Virus record (IMG/VR): IMGVR_UViG_3300021962_000337
Coordinates: 1 to 34,870 of that record
Source: a virus
Reading direction: 5' to 3' (one strand)
Length of the DNA stretch: 34,870 nt
The position numbers were made by a program, and so were the translations under genes. Position 1 is the first letter of the stretch. Each line of letters starts with the position of its first letter. Below the pieces are notes generated by a model. That model made no database searches, was not told where the DNA came from, and worked only from the letters and a program-made list of their open reading frames with translations. Below, piece by piece: positions 9,501 through 15,900 of the stretch.

Positions 9501-10867
9501 GTTCAAGTGGTACGGGTGGTACAAGTGGTGAAGATGGAACTTCAGGTTCATCTGGTTCAAGTGGTTCGTCTGGAAGTTCTGGATTAAATGGTACATTCTT
9601 TGGTTCATCTGGTTCAAGTGGTTCATCTGCAACTTCTGGTACAAGTGGAAGTTCGGGTGAAAATGGAACTTCTGGAATTGATGGTACATCGGGTTCTTCT
9701 GGAAGTAGTGGATTGGATGGAACATTCTTTGGTTCTTCTGGAACTAGCGGAAGTACAGGTACGGCCGGCTCATCGGGAACCAATGGTACAACTGGTACGG
9801 GCGGTTCTTCGGGAACTTCTGCTACCTCTGGTAGTTCGGGATTAAATGGTACATTCTTTGGTAGTAGTGGTACATCCTCAACATCAGGTACATCTGGTTC
9901 AAGTGGTTCTTCTGGAATTAGTGGTACAGATGGCACATCTGGTTCAAGCGGTACATCTGGTTTAGATGGTACATTCTTTGGTACAAATGGTACATCGGGA
10001 ACTAGTGGAACAAATGGAACAACAGGTACGGCTGGTTCATCTGGGTCTACGGGAACTGATGGTACATCTGGTACAACTGGTACATCTGGTAGTGGAGGAA
10101 CATCTGGTTTGGATGGTACATTCTTTGGAAGTAATGGAACATCTGGTACAAATGGTGCTCTTGGTAGTGATGGACAAGATGGTACATCTGGTACGTCTGG
10201 AACATCATTCAATGGAGTAACTTCTGGTACTTCTGGTACAAATGGTATTAGTGGCTCTAATGGAACTTCGGGTACATCAACACCTGGAATTACTTCTGGA
10301 ACATCTGGAACTCCTGGTATTAGTGGTACATCTGGAACTTCTCCTGCTGGATTTAGTTCTGGTACATCTGGTGGAGCTGGTACTAATGGTACTTCTGGTT
10401 TTACAACTATTAGTGGTACAACTGATAATGGTGTATTAACTTTAGAAGGTTCATCACCAAATGTTAGAGCAGAATCTAATATGTTATTTGATGGTAGTAC
10501 ATTAACTGTAACAGGAAATGTAATAGTAACAACTTCAGTAGCAGCAACAACATTTAGAGAAACGTACTCCGACCAAGGTACTGGTGGTAGTGTAACTTTA
10601 GACCTTTCAACCGCAAATAATTTTAGAAGACAATTCAATGGTTCGGCAACTATTTCATTCAGTAATCCTCCAGCATCAAATGCATTTGGATTTACATTCG
10701 TAATGGTTAATGCTGGTACATATTCAATAACATGGCCTGGTTCAATAGATTGGGTAGGTGGTACATCTCCAATTTTAACATCAACTGGAACTGATGTATT
10801 AACATTCTTTACATTTGATGGTGGTACTACTTATTATGGATTTGTTGTTGGAAAAAATCTTAGTTAA
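518..10867 (+). CDS. Giant collagen-like tail fibre (fibre A) with two cupredoxin-like domains
   Basis: A 3449-residue virion fibre, probably host-contacting. Residues 1-60 form a non-repetitive N-terminus (RVVSPKNVTQERYQFLDLSQ), a likely attachment region. Residues about 115-1895 carry about 22 copies of a module opening with SGSVTASVSPxFGF, followed by FTGSxxVSG and GDGSGLxNIPRSAL segments. Two cupredoxin-like domains interrupt this array (residues about 562-662 and 1188-1288). Residues about 1965-2045 include an IVHNLGILYP element common in phage fibres. Residues about 2278-3295 are almost pure Gly-X-Y with Ser/Thr in X and Y. The last 150 residues form a beta-rich tip with SITWPGSIDW and a closing GFVVGKN stretch, like many phage fibre tips. 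No S74 chaperone is present here. Start: GGAAAG lies 8 bases before the ATG. The fibre assignment is strong; the receptor is unknown. Confidence 0.9.
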   Translation: MAISNLLTGRVRVVSPKNVTQERYQFLDLSQAEPNLGVPNFSASLSGSPAIVVSDDQGNRGFVRSLDLDRVTGQFTGSFTGSATSLSGSFSGSFTGSFIGDGSQLVNLPAATFIASGSATASFKEGNLVVNTNTRVQGDLYVDDTIYAESIIVNYISSSVIYSSGSNVFGDNYTDTQQFTGSVLVSSSIIVNDITASQSITGSFTGSFFGDGTNLFNLPEATKLATGSITASVSPQFGFKVESIGTGSQFTGSVDISGSLFIKPYSGSIQLATGSSYYGEGRYLREIPRSALTEDALISTEIKSGSVTASVAPNFGFKVESAASGSRITGSVFVTGSMIITATSGALILGSSSAYFGEGTYLRNIPRNALTEDALISTEIKSGSVTASVSPNFGFVVTSVASGSKFTGSLFVSGNIQLGQGSIYSGSGAGLFDIPLSALAEEVVAATRIQTGSVTASVSPERGFQVISVASGSQFTGSIFITGSGVELSSGSFSGSGARLFNIPKTAISDLDTSLIFSSSYTASINPDHGFRVNTRSTISGSFVVSSSAEPLATSSIPNYFYVTNIGASSYNFDGAASGQDPILTLVRGVTYQFEVNATGHPFYIKTAGVTGIGSQYTTGVLNNGTASGSVYFTPPSGSPDTLYYICQFHSDMSSSINIVDNLYLQDRILFEGNTAISGGLYVRDYVRAREFTGSFSGSLFQGDGGGLFNIPRSAFTGDAFRIASGSVTASTTPDFGFRVETSATGSAFGSQFTGSVDVSGSVQAFAVSASIISGSFFGDGSNLRNVPSEVSNRISSGSVTASVNPDGVGFKVESAQFGSRFTGSLFISGGGIFLESGSSYSGSGRFLYDIPRSALSFDISLIASGSVTASVSPTYGFKVESAQSGSRFTGSLFVSGGIYVKSGSHYSGSGRYLFDIPAAAISDLDTSKIFSGSVTASVSPDFGFVVNSVASGSRISGSLIVSGSSRFFMGVSASVFSGSGAGLTDIPFSALSQELFRIASGSVTASALPDFGFKVDSVASGSQFTGSVAISGSLRITTTSGSLILGSSSAYFGEGTYLRNIPRNALSEDALISTEIKSGSVTASVSPNFGFVVKSVASGSFFSGSVRVSGSLYVETGSVYYGDGSGLTNITVANLAIDATKIFSGSATASISPDRGFQVNTFSNISGSFIVSSSNREVLTSSLFPVYNVTADGSSAYIFSGSIQGSNPTITLVRGVQHVFNINASGHPFYIKTVQSNGTANAYNTGVTNNGTDSGIILFTPPSGSPNTLYYNCQLHSSMAGVFNVVDAIVIPAEIKFIGDTKIEGTLTASMYSGSGRGLFDIPRSALSEEVFRVASGSVSASVAPDFGFKVESEASGSQLTGSLQVTGSIYMYATSGALLLDSSSNFFGEGRYLRNIPRSALTEDALVSSEIKSGSVTASVSPDYGFIVLTPFTSSLGENGAFTASIASQFTGSISVSGSLFVSDTSGGLFIESSSFIYAEGTYLRNIPRSALTEDALLSSFIVSGSITASVTPDEGFKVITDRTGSQLGSQFTGSIEVSGSIRATDFLFGDGRFITNVQAAAAPLIASGSATASVASGESFIVKTAKTGSQIGSEFTGSVSVSGSLYASDFIFGDGRFITNVQAAAAPFIASGSATASVASGDTLIVVTSATGSQYGSRFTGSIDVSGSIKAFSFVGDGSQLTNVQAAASPLISSGSATASVASGERFIVETSPASGSYKSQFTSSVAISGSITASLYYGDGGGLFNIPPDAIENLELFKINSGSGVAIIDPTKLDVNVPITAARYDGDGSGLFNIPPEALDDLKIDRIQSGSVEAVISPNKGLQIGTRTFVSGNLSVTGSLFVSGGNIVANSGSVFFGDGSGLRNINIANLSFETFILKSGSATASISPDNGFVVNTSSFVWGDSYVDRRLRANEITASNYLFSPLVSGSFLGTYNFQGVGPTASAEYDILRFDEVRGYFIPQPETSLTETVSFSNVSNLTIVHNLGILYPMVQVYATGSEDQIIPGTIKSIDEDTIQIIFAGLTSGHVVIGSGGSLINGTVNGDRVFGTVLSASHAVRADIADAVTGFDSASLSALSASLANANEYVRNNQTSSMAVFSAVSSSYALTASYALNGGGGGTDLFVYHTSSLVKSQVAKINFSGSGVDVIASGSDGILVTINGGAAQSSETASYILSTGVDGPLGMNSIYYAITSLTASYALNSANTDTSSFLNINTDQKINASLIISGSLGVSGSVFFSSSIAFQSLPSGSSNEVVIWDPVTKRLAYRNVAAAVGSSGTGGTSGFNGSSGSSGTSGSSGTSGVDGTSGSSGSSGSSGTSGVDGTSGSSGSSGSSGSSGSSGSSGSSGSSGTSGTSGSSGSSGSSGTSGTTGSSGTSGSSGSSGSSGTSGTSGTSGSSGSTGSAGTSGTSGSSGTSATSGTSGSSGSSGSSGSSGTTGSSGTSGTSGSSGTSATSGTSGTSGTSGSSGTQGTSGSSGTSGTSGTSGTSGSTGTGGTSGTSGTSGSSGSSGSGGSSSTAGTGGTSGTSGTSGSTGTGGTSGTSGEDGTSGTSGTSGSSGEAGTSGTSGTSGTSGTSGSGGTSGSSGSSGSSGSTGSAGTSGSSGTSGEDGTSGSSGSSGSSGTTGSSGSSGTSGSSGTSGTSGTSGTSGSSGSSGTTGSSGTSGSSGTAGSSGVDGTSGTSGTSGSSGTSGTTGTSGSSGTSGSSGSDGSSGSSGSSGSAGSSGSAGTSGTAGSSGTTGSSGTAGSSGTAGSSGTDGSTGSAGSTGSAGSSGTDGTTGSSGSSGSSGTSGIDGTSGTDGSSGTSGSTGTDGTSGTTGSSGTTGSYGTSGTSAIDGTSGTDGSSGTSGSTGTDGTSGTTGSSGTTGSTGTSGSSGTSGTDGTSGTDGSTGSAGSSGSSGSSGESGTSGLDGTFFGSSGSSGTDGTSGSSGTSGSSGTNGTSGSSGLDGTFFGSSGTAGTSGTSGSSGTSGSSGTNGTSGSSGLDGTFFGSSGSSGSSGTGGTSGEDGTSGSSGSSGSSGSSGLNGTFFGSSGSSGSSATSGTSGSSGENGTSGIDGTSGSSGSSGLDGTFFGSSGTSGSTGTAGSSGTNGTTGTGGSSGTSATSGSSGLNGTFFGSSGTSSTSGTSGSSGSSGISGTDGTSGSSGTSGLDGTFFGTNGTSGTSGTNGTTGTAGSSGSTGTDGTSGTTGTSGSGGTSGLDGTFFGSNGTSGTNGALGSDGQDGTSGTSGTSFNGVTSGTSGTNGISGSNGTSGTSTPGITSGTSGTPGISGTSGTSPAGFSSGTSGGAGTNGTSGFTTISGTTDNGVLTLEGSSPNVRAESNMLFDGSTLTVTGNVIVTTSVAATTFRETYSDQGTGGSVTLDLSTANNFRRQFNGSATISFSNPPASNAFGFTFVMVNAGTYSITWPGSIDWVGGTSPILTSTGTDVLTFFTFDGGTTYYGFVVGKNLS
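2201..2503 (+). other. Cupredoxin-like domain 1 inside fibre A
   Basis: Residues about 562-662 of fibre A. They contain ILTLVRGVTYQFEVNATGHPFYI, then FTPPSGSPDTLYY and CQFHSDM. The candidate type 1 copper ligands are H601, C647, H650 and M653, arranged H-x45-C-x2-H-x2-M, close to the plastocyanin/cupredoxin arrangement. The domain interrupts the SGS module array. Copper binding is inferred from ligand retention only. Confidence 0.7.
4079..4382 (+). other. Cupredoxin-like domain 2 inside fibre A
   Basis: Residues about 1188-1288 of fibre A form a second copy of the domain at 2201. It has ITLVRGVQHVFNINASGHPF, then LYYNCQLHSSMAG. The four candidate copper ligands are H1228, C1274, H1277 and M1280, with exactly the same spacing as in copy 1. 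Outside the ligands the two copies differ at many positions, so this is not a recent exact duplication. Confidence 0.7.
7349..10400 (+). repeat. Collagen-like Gly-X-Y repeat block of fibre A
   Basis: About 1000 residues in which Gly recurs every third position, mostly GTS and GSS triplets, with rare Asp, Ala, Asn or Glu and almost no Pro until near residue 3265. The last third (from 9240) contains eight LDGTFFG or LNGTFFG interruptions. The DNA is built from ggt/gga aca/act/agt tct/tca words, which creates long antisense and out-of-frame open frames that are not genes. Confidence 0.92.
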
Positions 10868-10878
10868 TAATTAGAGTT

Positions 10879-11781
10879 ATGAGTATAGCAAGAAAATTAA
10901 TACCATCGGATTCGGCAATAGTATTTCCGTTTGTATTTAGAATAACAACAACGACATCTAATACGGTATTTACATGTCCTTTATCTGATTATGGTGGACT
11001 AACACCTCAATTAAATATAAATTGGGGAGATGGAAATACGTCACCTTTAATTACATCATCATCATCGGTTAATAGAATACATACATACGCATCAGCTGGT
11101 ACTTACACAATTACTATAAGTGGATTTATGCCAGGCTTTACGGTTAATAACAATTCTGGAATCAGAAACCTTATTACTGAATTAGTTCAATGGGGAATTG
11201 TTGGATTGAGAGCCGTAAATTTTTATGGATGTGTAAATTTAACAACAATACCTGGTAGTGCCTCTTTGAGTGGAGTTGGTGGATATACTGGATTAAATGA
11301 AGTACAATCTTTTGCTAATTTTATGAGAGGTACAAGAATAACGTCAATACCATCTGATATATTTGATTTTTCTCCAAACGCAACAACGTTTACGGATACA
11401 TTTTCCACTATTACAACATTAACAACTGTACCAAATGGATTATTCAATAATGTACCAACAGCAACAACATTTGCATCTTGCTTTTTTGGTTGTACGGCAC
11501 TAACATCGGTGCCATCAACTTTATTTGATAATAATATAAACGTTGTAAACTTTTCTGGTACTTTTAGAAATTGCCGTTCTTTAACAAACGTATTACAATT
11601 TACAAATAATACAAATGTTACTATTTTTAATAACGTTTATAATATGAGTTCAACGGCAAATTCATTAACAGGAACTGCTCCTGAACTTTGGAATAGAACT
11701 CCAACCCCATCTGGTACTGATGCTTTTAATAATTGTACCGGATTATCAAACTTTGCATCTATACCTTTAAATTGGAAATAA
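10879..11781 (+). CDS. PKD plus BspA-like leucine-rich-repeat surface protein
   Basis: A 300-residue protein starting 11 bases after fibre A. Residues about 45-82 look like a PKD-type beta sandwich (NINWGDGNTS, then HTYASAGTYTITISG). From about residue 110 onward there are BspA/DUF285-type leucine-rich repeats with the pattern F-x-x-C-x-x-L-T-x-V-P-x-x-L-F, for example FFGCTALTSVPSTLFDN and FRNCRSLTNV. Proteins with this repeat are known as bacterial surface and adhesion proteins. Between a giant fibre and a fibre chaperone, a role as a fibre tip or accessory adhesin is the natural inference. No signal peptide is visible, which fits a virion protein rather than a secreted one. Confidence 0.75.
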   Translation: MSIARKLIPSDSAIVFPFVFRITTTTSNTVFTCPLSDYGGLTPQLNINWGDGNTSPLITSSSSVNRIHTYASAGTYTITISGFMPGFTVNNNSGIRNLITELVQWGIVGLRAVNFYGCVNLTTIPGSASLSGVGGYTGLNEVQSFANFMRGTRITSIPSDIFDFSPNATTFTDTFSTITTLTTVPNGLFNNVPTATTFASCFFGCTALTSVPSTLFDNNINVVNFSGTFRNCRSLTNVLQFTNNTNVTIFNNVYNMSSTANSLTGTAPELWNRTPTPSGTDAFNNCTGLSNFASIPLNWK

Positions 11782-11784
11782 ATT

Positions 11785-12228
11785 ATGTATTTAAGAATAG
11801 TAAATAATACAACAACATATCCATATACAATTCAAGAATTAAGAGAATCGTTACCGAATGTTAGTTTACCTGCTAATTTAACAAATGAACAATTAGTAGA
11901 GTGGGATATGTACGAAGTAGAATTCGTATCTGCACCAAATGACCATACAAAAAATATTTCAGAAGGAATTCCTACTTTAAATGGTGGAAAATATTATCAA
12001 AATTGGATACAAACCAATGCTTCTGAAATCGAAATACAACAAAGAATAGAAGATAAGTGGGTTGAAATTCGAGATATAAGAAATCAATTATTATTAGAGT
12101 GTGATTGGACACAATTAAGTGATGTTCCTACTGAAACTAAAAATATGTGGAGTACTTATAGACAAGAATTGAGAGATATAACAAATCAATCAAATCCATT
12201 TAATATAAATTGGCCTGTGAAACCTTAA
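11785..12228 (+). CDS. Tail fibre assembly chaperone (Phage_tail_APC-like)
   Basis: A 147-residue protein three bases after the PKD/LRR gene. The C-terminal half has the hallmark of the phage tail assembly chaperone family: RDIRNQLLLECDWTQLSDVP (D107, W108), then W-x-x-YRQELRDI at residues about 122-132 and a final NINWPVKP. In that family the protein helps folding or oligomerisation of tail fibre tips and is normally encoded directly after the fibre gene, as here. The N-terminus (MYLRIVNNTTTYPYTIQELRE) resembles short fibre-associated segments. It closes the first fibre operon; the next gene has its own TATTTATA element. Confidence 0.82.
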   Translation: MYLRIVNNTTTYPYTIQELRESLPNVSLPANLTNEQLVEWDMYEVEFVSAPNDHTKNISEGIPTLNGGKYYQNWIQTNASEIEIQQRIEDKWVEIRDIRNQLLLECDWTQLSDVPTETKNMWSTYRQELRDITNQSNPFNINWPVKP

Positions 12229-12243
12229 AAGAGGGATAGTTTA

Positions 12244-12251
12244 TATTTATA
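12244..12251 (+). promoter_or_regulatory. TATTTATA element before second fibre operon
   Basis: TATTTATA lies 26 bases before the ATG at 12278, in the 49-base gap after the chaperone gene. It is the probable promoter for 12278-20785, by recurrence of the motif. Confidence 0.5.
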
Positions 12252-12277
12252 TCTATAAGATAAAAGATTAGATACAA

Positions 12278-12559
12278 ATGGTAATACATAGTCCCATATT
12301 TTCGGGTTCAATAATTCAAGATAGAAATAATGCGTACGCTGACCTTAGCGGTTCGTTTACTGGTTCTTTAACTGGTTCTTTTAAGGGAACAATTGATGTT
12401 CAGCAAGCATCATTTAATAATCTTATTGTAAATAATAGTTTATCAGTAAGTGGTTCTATCAAAATGACCGGTTCGATGAATTTAACGGCTGGTGGATATT
12501 TAGTAGATGGGGTGAATGTATTAGATTCAGCAATAGCCTTTGCAATAGCATTGGGATAA
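12278..12559 (+). CDS. Small fibre-related structural protein
   Basis: A 93-residue protein made of the same building blocks as fibre A: SGSFTGSLTGSFKG near residues 24-37, then LSVSGSIKMTGSMNL and a hydrophobic tail IAFAIALG. It looks like a single shaft module without N-terminal attachment or tip domains. It could be an independent small subunit or the remnant of a fragmented fibre gene. It is followed 12 bases later by the next gene and shares the 12244 element. The exact role is unknown. Confidence 0.7.
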   Translation: MVIHSPIFSGSIIQDRNNAYADLSGSFTGSLTGSFKGTIDVQQASFNNLIVNNSLSVSGSIKMTGSMNLTAGGYLVDGVNVLDSAIAFAIALG

Positions 12560-12571
12560 AAATAAAAAGAA

Positions 12572-12904
12572 ATGGCAAACGCATTTAAAAATAGTATAAC
12601 GGGTTCAATCGGAACAGCAGGTGTTAAAGTTTATGAAACGCCTGTAAATACATCTACAACTGTAATTGGTGTTGGTGTAGCAAATGTAAATTCAAATAAT
12701 ATTTCAGTTAGTGTAATGGTTAGAGATAGCTCTGCAAATAAAGCTGTATATGTTGTAAAGGATTCACTTATTTTACCTGGTAGTTCTAATGTGTTGGTTG
12801 GTGGTGAGCAAAAGTTAGTTTTAGAAAGTGGAGATTTTCTTTCAGTAACATCATCATTAGCTAATTCTGCGGATGTAATTGTTTCAGTATTGGAGATAAC
12901 ATAA
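12572..12904 (+). CDS. Small virion structural protein (cyanophage/T4-like type)
   Basis: A 110-residue beta-rich protein without membrane segments (MANAFKNSITGSIG, KVYETPVNTSTTVIGVGVAN, KLVLESGDFLSVTSS, VIVSVLEIT). It resembles small structural proteins often found next to fibre genes in marine T4-like phages, where a NAFKN opening, an N-terminal VY strand and a C-terminal LESGD element recur. That resemblance is from memory and not computed. It sits between two fibre-type genes with short gaps on both sides, so a fibre or baseplate connector role is plausible. Confidence 0.68.
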   Translation: MANAFKNSITGSIGTAGVKVYETPVNTSTTVIGVGVANVNSNNISVSVMVRDSSANKAVYVVKDSLILPGSSNVLVGGEQKLVLESGDFLSVTSSLANSADVIVSVLEIT

Positions 12905-12916
12905 AAGTTGTAATGA

Positions 12917-15900
12917 ATGGAATATTTAGGTGGTAACCCTAACGGTTTAAACCAATTAAGTTCAAGCTTAATTGCGTTATATGTAAGTGGTAGTAAGATA
13001 GCTAACTTCACATCGGAATCGGTGAATGTAGTTGGTAATTTTACTGCTTCTGGAATTCAAACTAATTTAATCGTTAGTCAATCTAATTCACCTATATCAG
13101 TTGTAGGTAATGTAAAAATAACTGGTTCTCTAAATATATCATCATCAATATCAGCATCTATATTTCAAGGTGATGGTAGTGGATTATTTAATATTAATGC
13201 TTCGGCAATCGGAGATTTAGCACAATTAAAATCAGGCTCAGCAATTGCTCAAATTTCTCCAAACAAAGGATTAATTATAAACACTGGAGTTTCTGTTGAT
13301 AATTTTTTAATAGTAAGTGGTAGTGGTATTTTCAAAGGTGATATTCAGGTAGCTGGAAAAGTAACTACAACTGAATTACATACAACATTTATATCATCAT
13401 CAGTAATATTTTCATCTGGTTCAAACAAATTTGGTGATAATGTACTTGATAGACAAGAAATAACTGGAAGTTTATCTGTTAGTGGAAGTATAGGAGTTAC
13501 TGGAAACACAATTCCAACGGATGATACAACAAATGAAGTACTTGTAGTAAATTTAACAACAGGTAGAATTGGTAGAAGATTTGCTGCAGCAACTTCTGGT
13601 ACATCGGGAACTTCTGGTTCATCTGGAAGTGGAGGTACATCTGGCACAAGCGGTAGTGGTGGTACATCTGGTTCGTCTGGAAGTGGTGGTACATCTGGCA
13701 CAAGCGGAAGTGGTGGTACATCGGGTACAAGAGGTACTTCTGGTTCTGGTGGTACATCGGGAACTTCTGGTTCTTCTGGTTCAACTGGTTCTGGTGGTAC
13801 ATCTGGAACTTCTGGAAGTGGAGGAACTTCAGGAACTTCTGGGTCATCTGGAACTTCTGGTTCTGGTGGTACATCTGGAACTTCTGGAAGTGGAGGAACT
13901 TCAGGAACTTCTGGCTCGAATGGTTCTTCTGGTAGTGGAGGTACTTCTGGTACAAGCGGAAGTGGAGGAACTTCAGGAACTTCTGGTTCTTCAGGAAGTA
14001 CAGGTTCCGCTGGTTCATCTGGTAGTGGTGGTACAACGGGTTCTGCTGGTTCATCTGGTAGTGGAGGTACAACGGGTTCTGCCGGTACTTCTGGATTAAC
14101 AGGTTCATCTGGCTCATCAGGAACAAATGGTTCATCGGGAATAAATGGTACTTCTGGTAGTGGAGGTTCATCTGGTACTGCTGGTAGTGGTGGTATAAGT
14201 GGTGCTGGTGGTTCGGCTGGAACAAGCGGAACAGGCGGTACAAGTGGTACATCGGGAACGTCTGGTTCAACTGGAACTGGTGGTACGTCTGGTTCTTCTG
14301 GTATAGGTGGAGCTGGTGGTACGGGAGGAACATCAGGAACTTCTGGTTCTTCTGGCTCGTCTGGAAGTAGTGGAAGTGGAGGTTCTTCTGGAACATCAGC
14401 AACAAGCGGTTCATCTGGTTTAACTGGTTCATCTGGAACTGGAGGAACTTCGGGAACAAGTGGAACATCAGGTTCAACCGGTTCGGCTGGTTCATCTGGA
14501 AGTGGTGGTACTACTGGTACATCTGGCTCGGCTGGAACTTCTGGTACAACTGGTACAAGCGGTAGTGGTGGTACAAGCGGTCAAAGTGGTGGTATCAAAT
14601 ATGATTTTTCTACAATAACAACGGATTCCGATCCTGGTAATGGAAAGGTTCAATATAATAATGCAACAATTGCTTCTGCAACTTTTATTTATATTGATAT
14701 TTTAGACCAAAGTGGTAATAACCAATTAGCATGGTTTAATAGTTGGGATGATAGTAATACACCAAATAATAGAGGTAATATTATATTATCATCAAGAGAT
14801 AGTGGTACTATAAACAATATATTTACAATTACAGGCAATGTAACTAATGCATCTGGATATTTTAAAATACCTGTAATTTATGTTAGTGGTACATTACCAA
14901 CTAACAACGCACAATTAGTAGTAGGATTTGCTAGAACAGGAGATAGTGGTACATCCGGCTCATCTGGTACTACTGGTACATCTGGAAGCGCTGGAACATC
15001 GGGTACATCAGGTACCACTGGTACATCTGGGTCAGCTGGGACATCCGGTTCAGCAGGAACTTCTGGTAGTGGTGGTTCAGCTGGTACATCTGGTAGTGGT
15101 GGTTCATCCGGAACAACAGGAACTTCTGGTAGTGGTGGCACATCTGGCACTTCCGGAACTGCAGGAACTGCAGGTAGTGCTGGAACATCTGGCTCAGCTG
15201 GAACTGCTGGTAGCGGTGGTACTTCTGGAACTAGAGGCACATCTGGTAGTGGAGGTACGTCTGGTACATCGGGAAGTACTGGAAGCTCAGGTACATCTGG
15301 AAGCGGAGGAACTTCAGGAACTTCTGGTTCAGCTGGTTCTTCTGGTAGTGGTGGTACATCTGGATTATTATCATTAACTGGTACAACTGATAATGGTGTA
15401 ATCACATTAAACGGAACTGCACCAAACGGAACGGTTGAAAGTAATTTGACTTTTGATGGTACATTATTGACAGTAACCGGTAATGCAACAATTACAGGAA
15501 ATTTAACTGTAAGTGGTACAACAACTACAATTAATACTGAAACAATCCTATTAGCGGATAATATAATAACTCTTAACTCAAACTTCACATCTGGAGCACC
15601 AACTGAAAATGCTGGTATAGAAGTTAGAAGGGGTTCATCATCAACGGTATCATTCTATTGGGATGAAAGTAGTGATAGATGGTATGCAGATAATACATTA
15701 CAAGTAAATGGTAATGTGGTTCTTAGTGGTACAATTGATACTGGGCAGGGTGCAACTGAAGTGTATCTAATGAACCAAAATGTTCGTACAACCGATAACG
15801 TTCAACATGCAACAATTACAGCTACTAATGGTGTTAGTGTAACTGGGGGAAATCTTTCAGTAGGTGCTGGTAATATAACTATAAGTGGTACAATTGATAC

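Noticed and set aside
7349-10400. Possible CRISPR-like array or tandem DNA repeat locus
   Set aside because: The repeats are codon-phased, unequal and coding, without constant-length spacers or a leader. They are protein repeats.
7120-10638. Long open frames on the minus strand with PEVPDVP-type or MYQKFH-type repeats, including one of 902 codons
   Set aside because: They are the antisense and out-of-frame readings of the Gly-X-Y repeat DNA. Their composition is dictated by the repeat words, and no start signals or neighbours support them.
13497-15588. Open frames on both strands over the collagen blocks of fibre B
   Set aside because: Same repeat artefact as in fibre A; the + strand frame of fibre B is continuous and carries recognisable domains on both sides.
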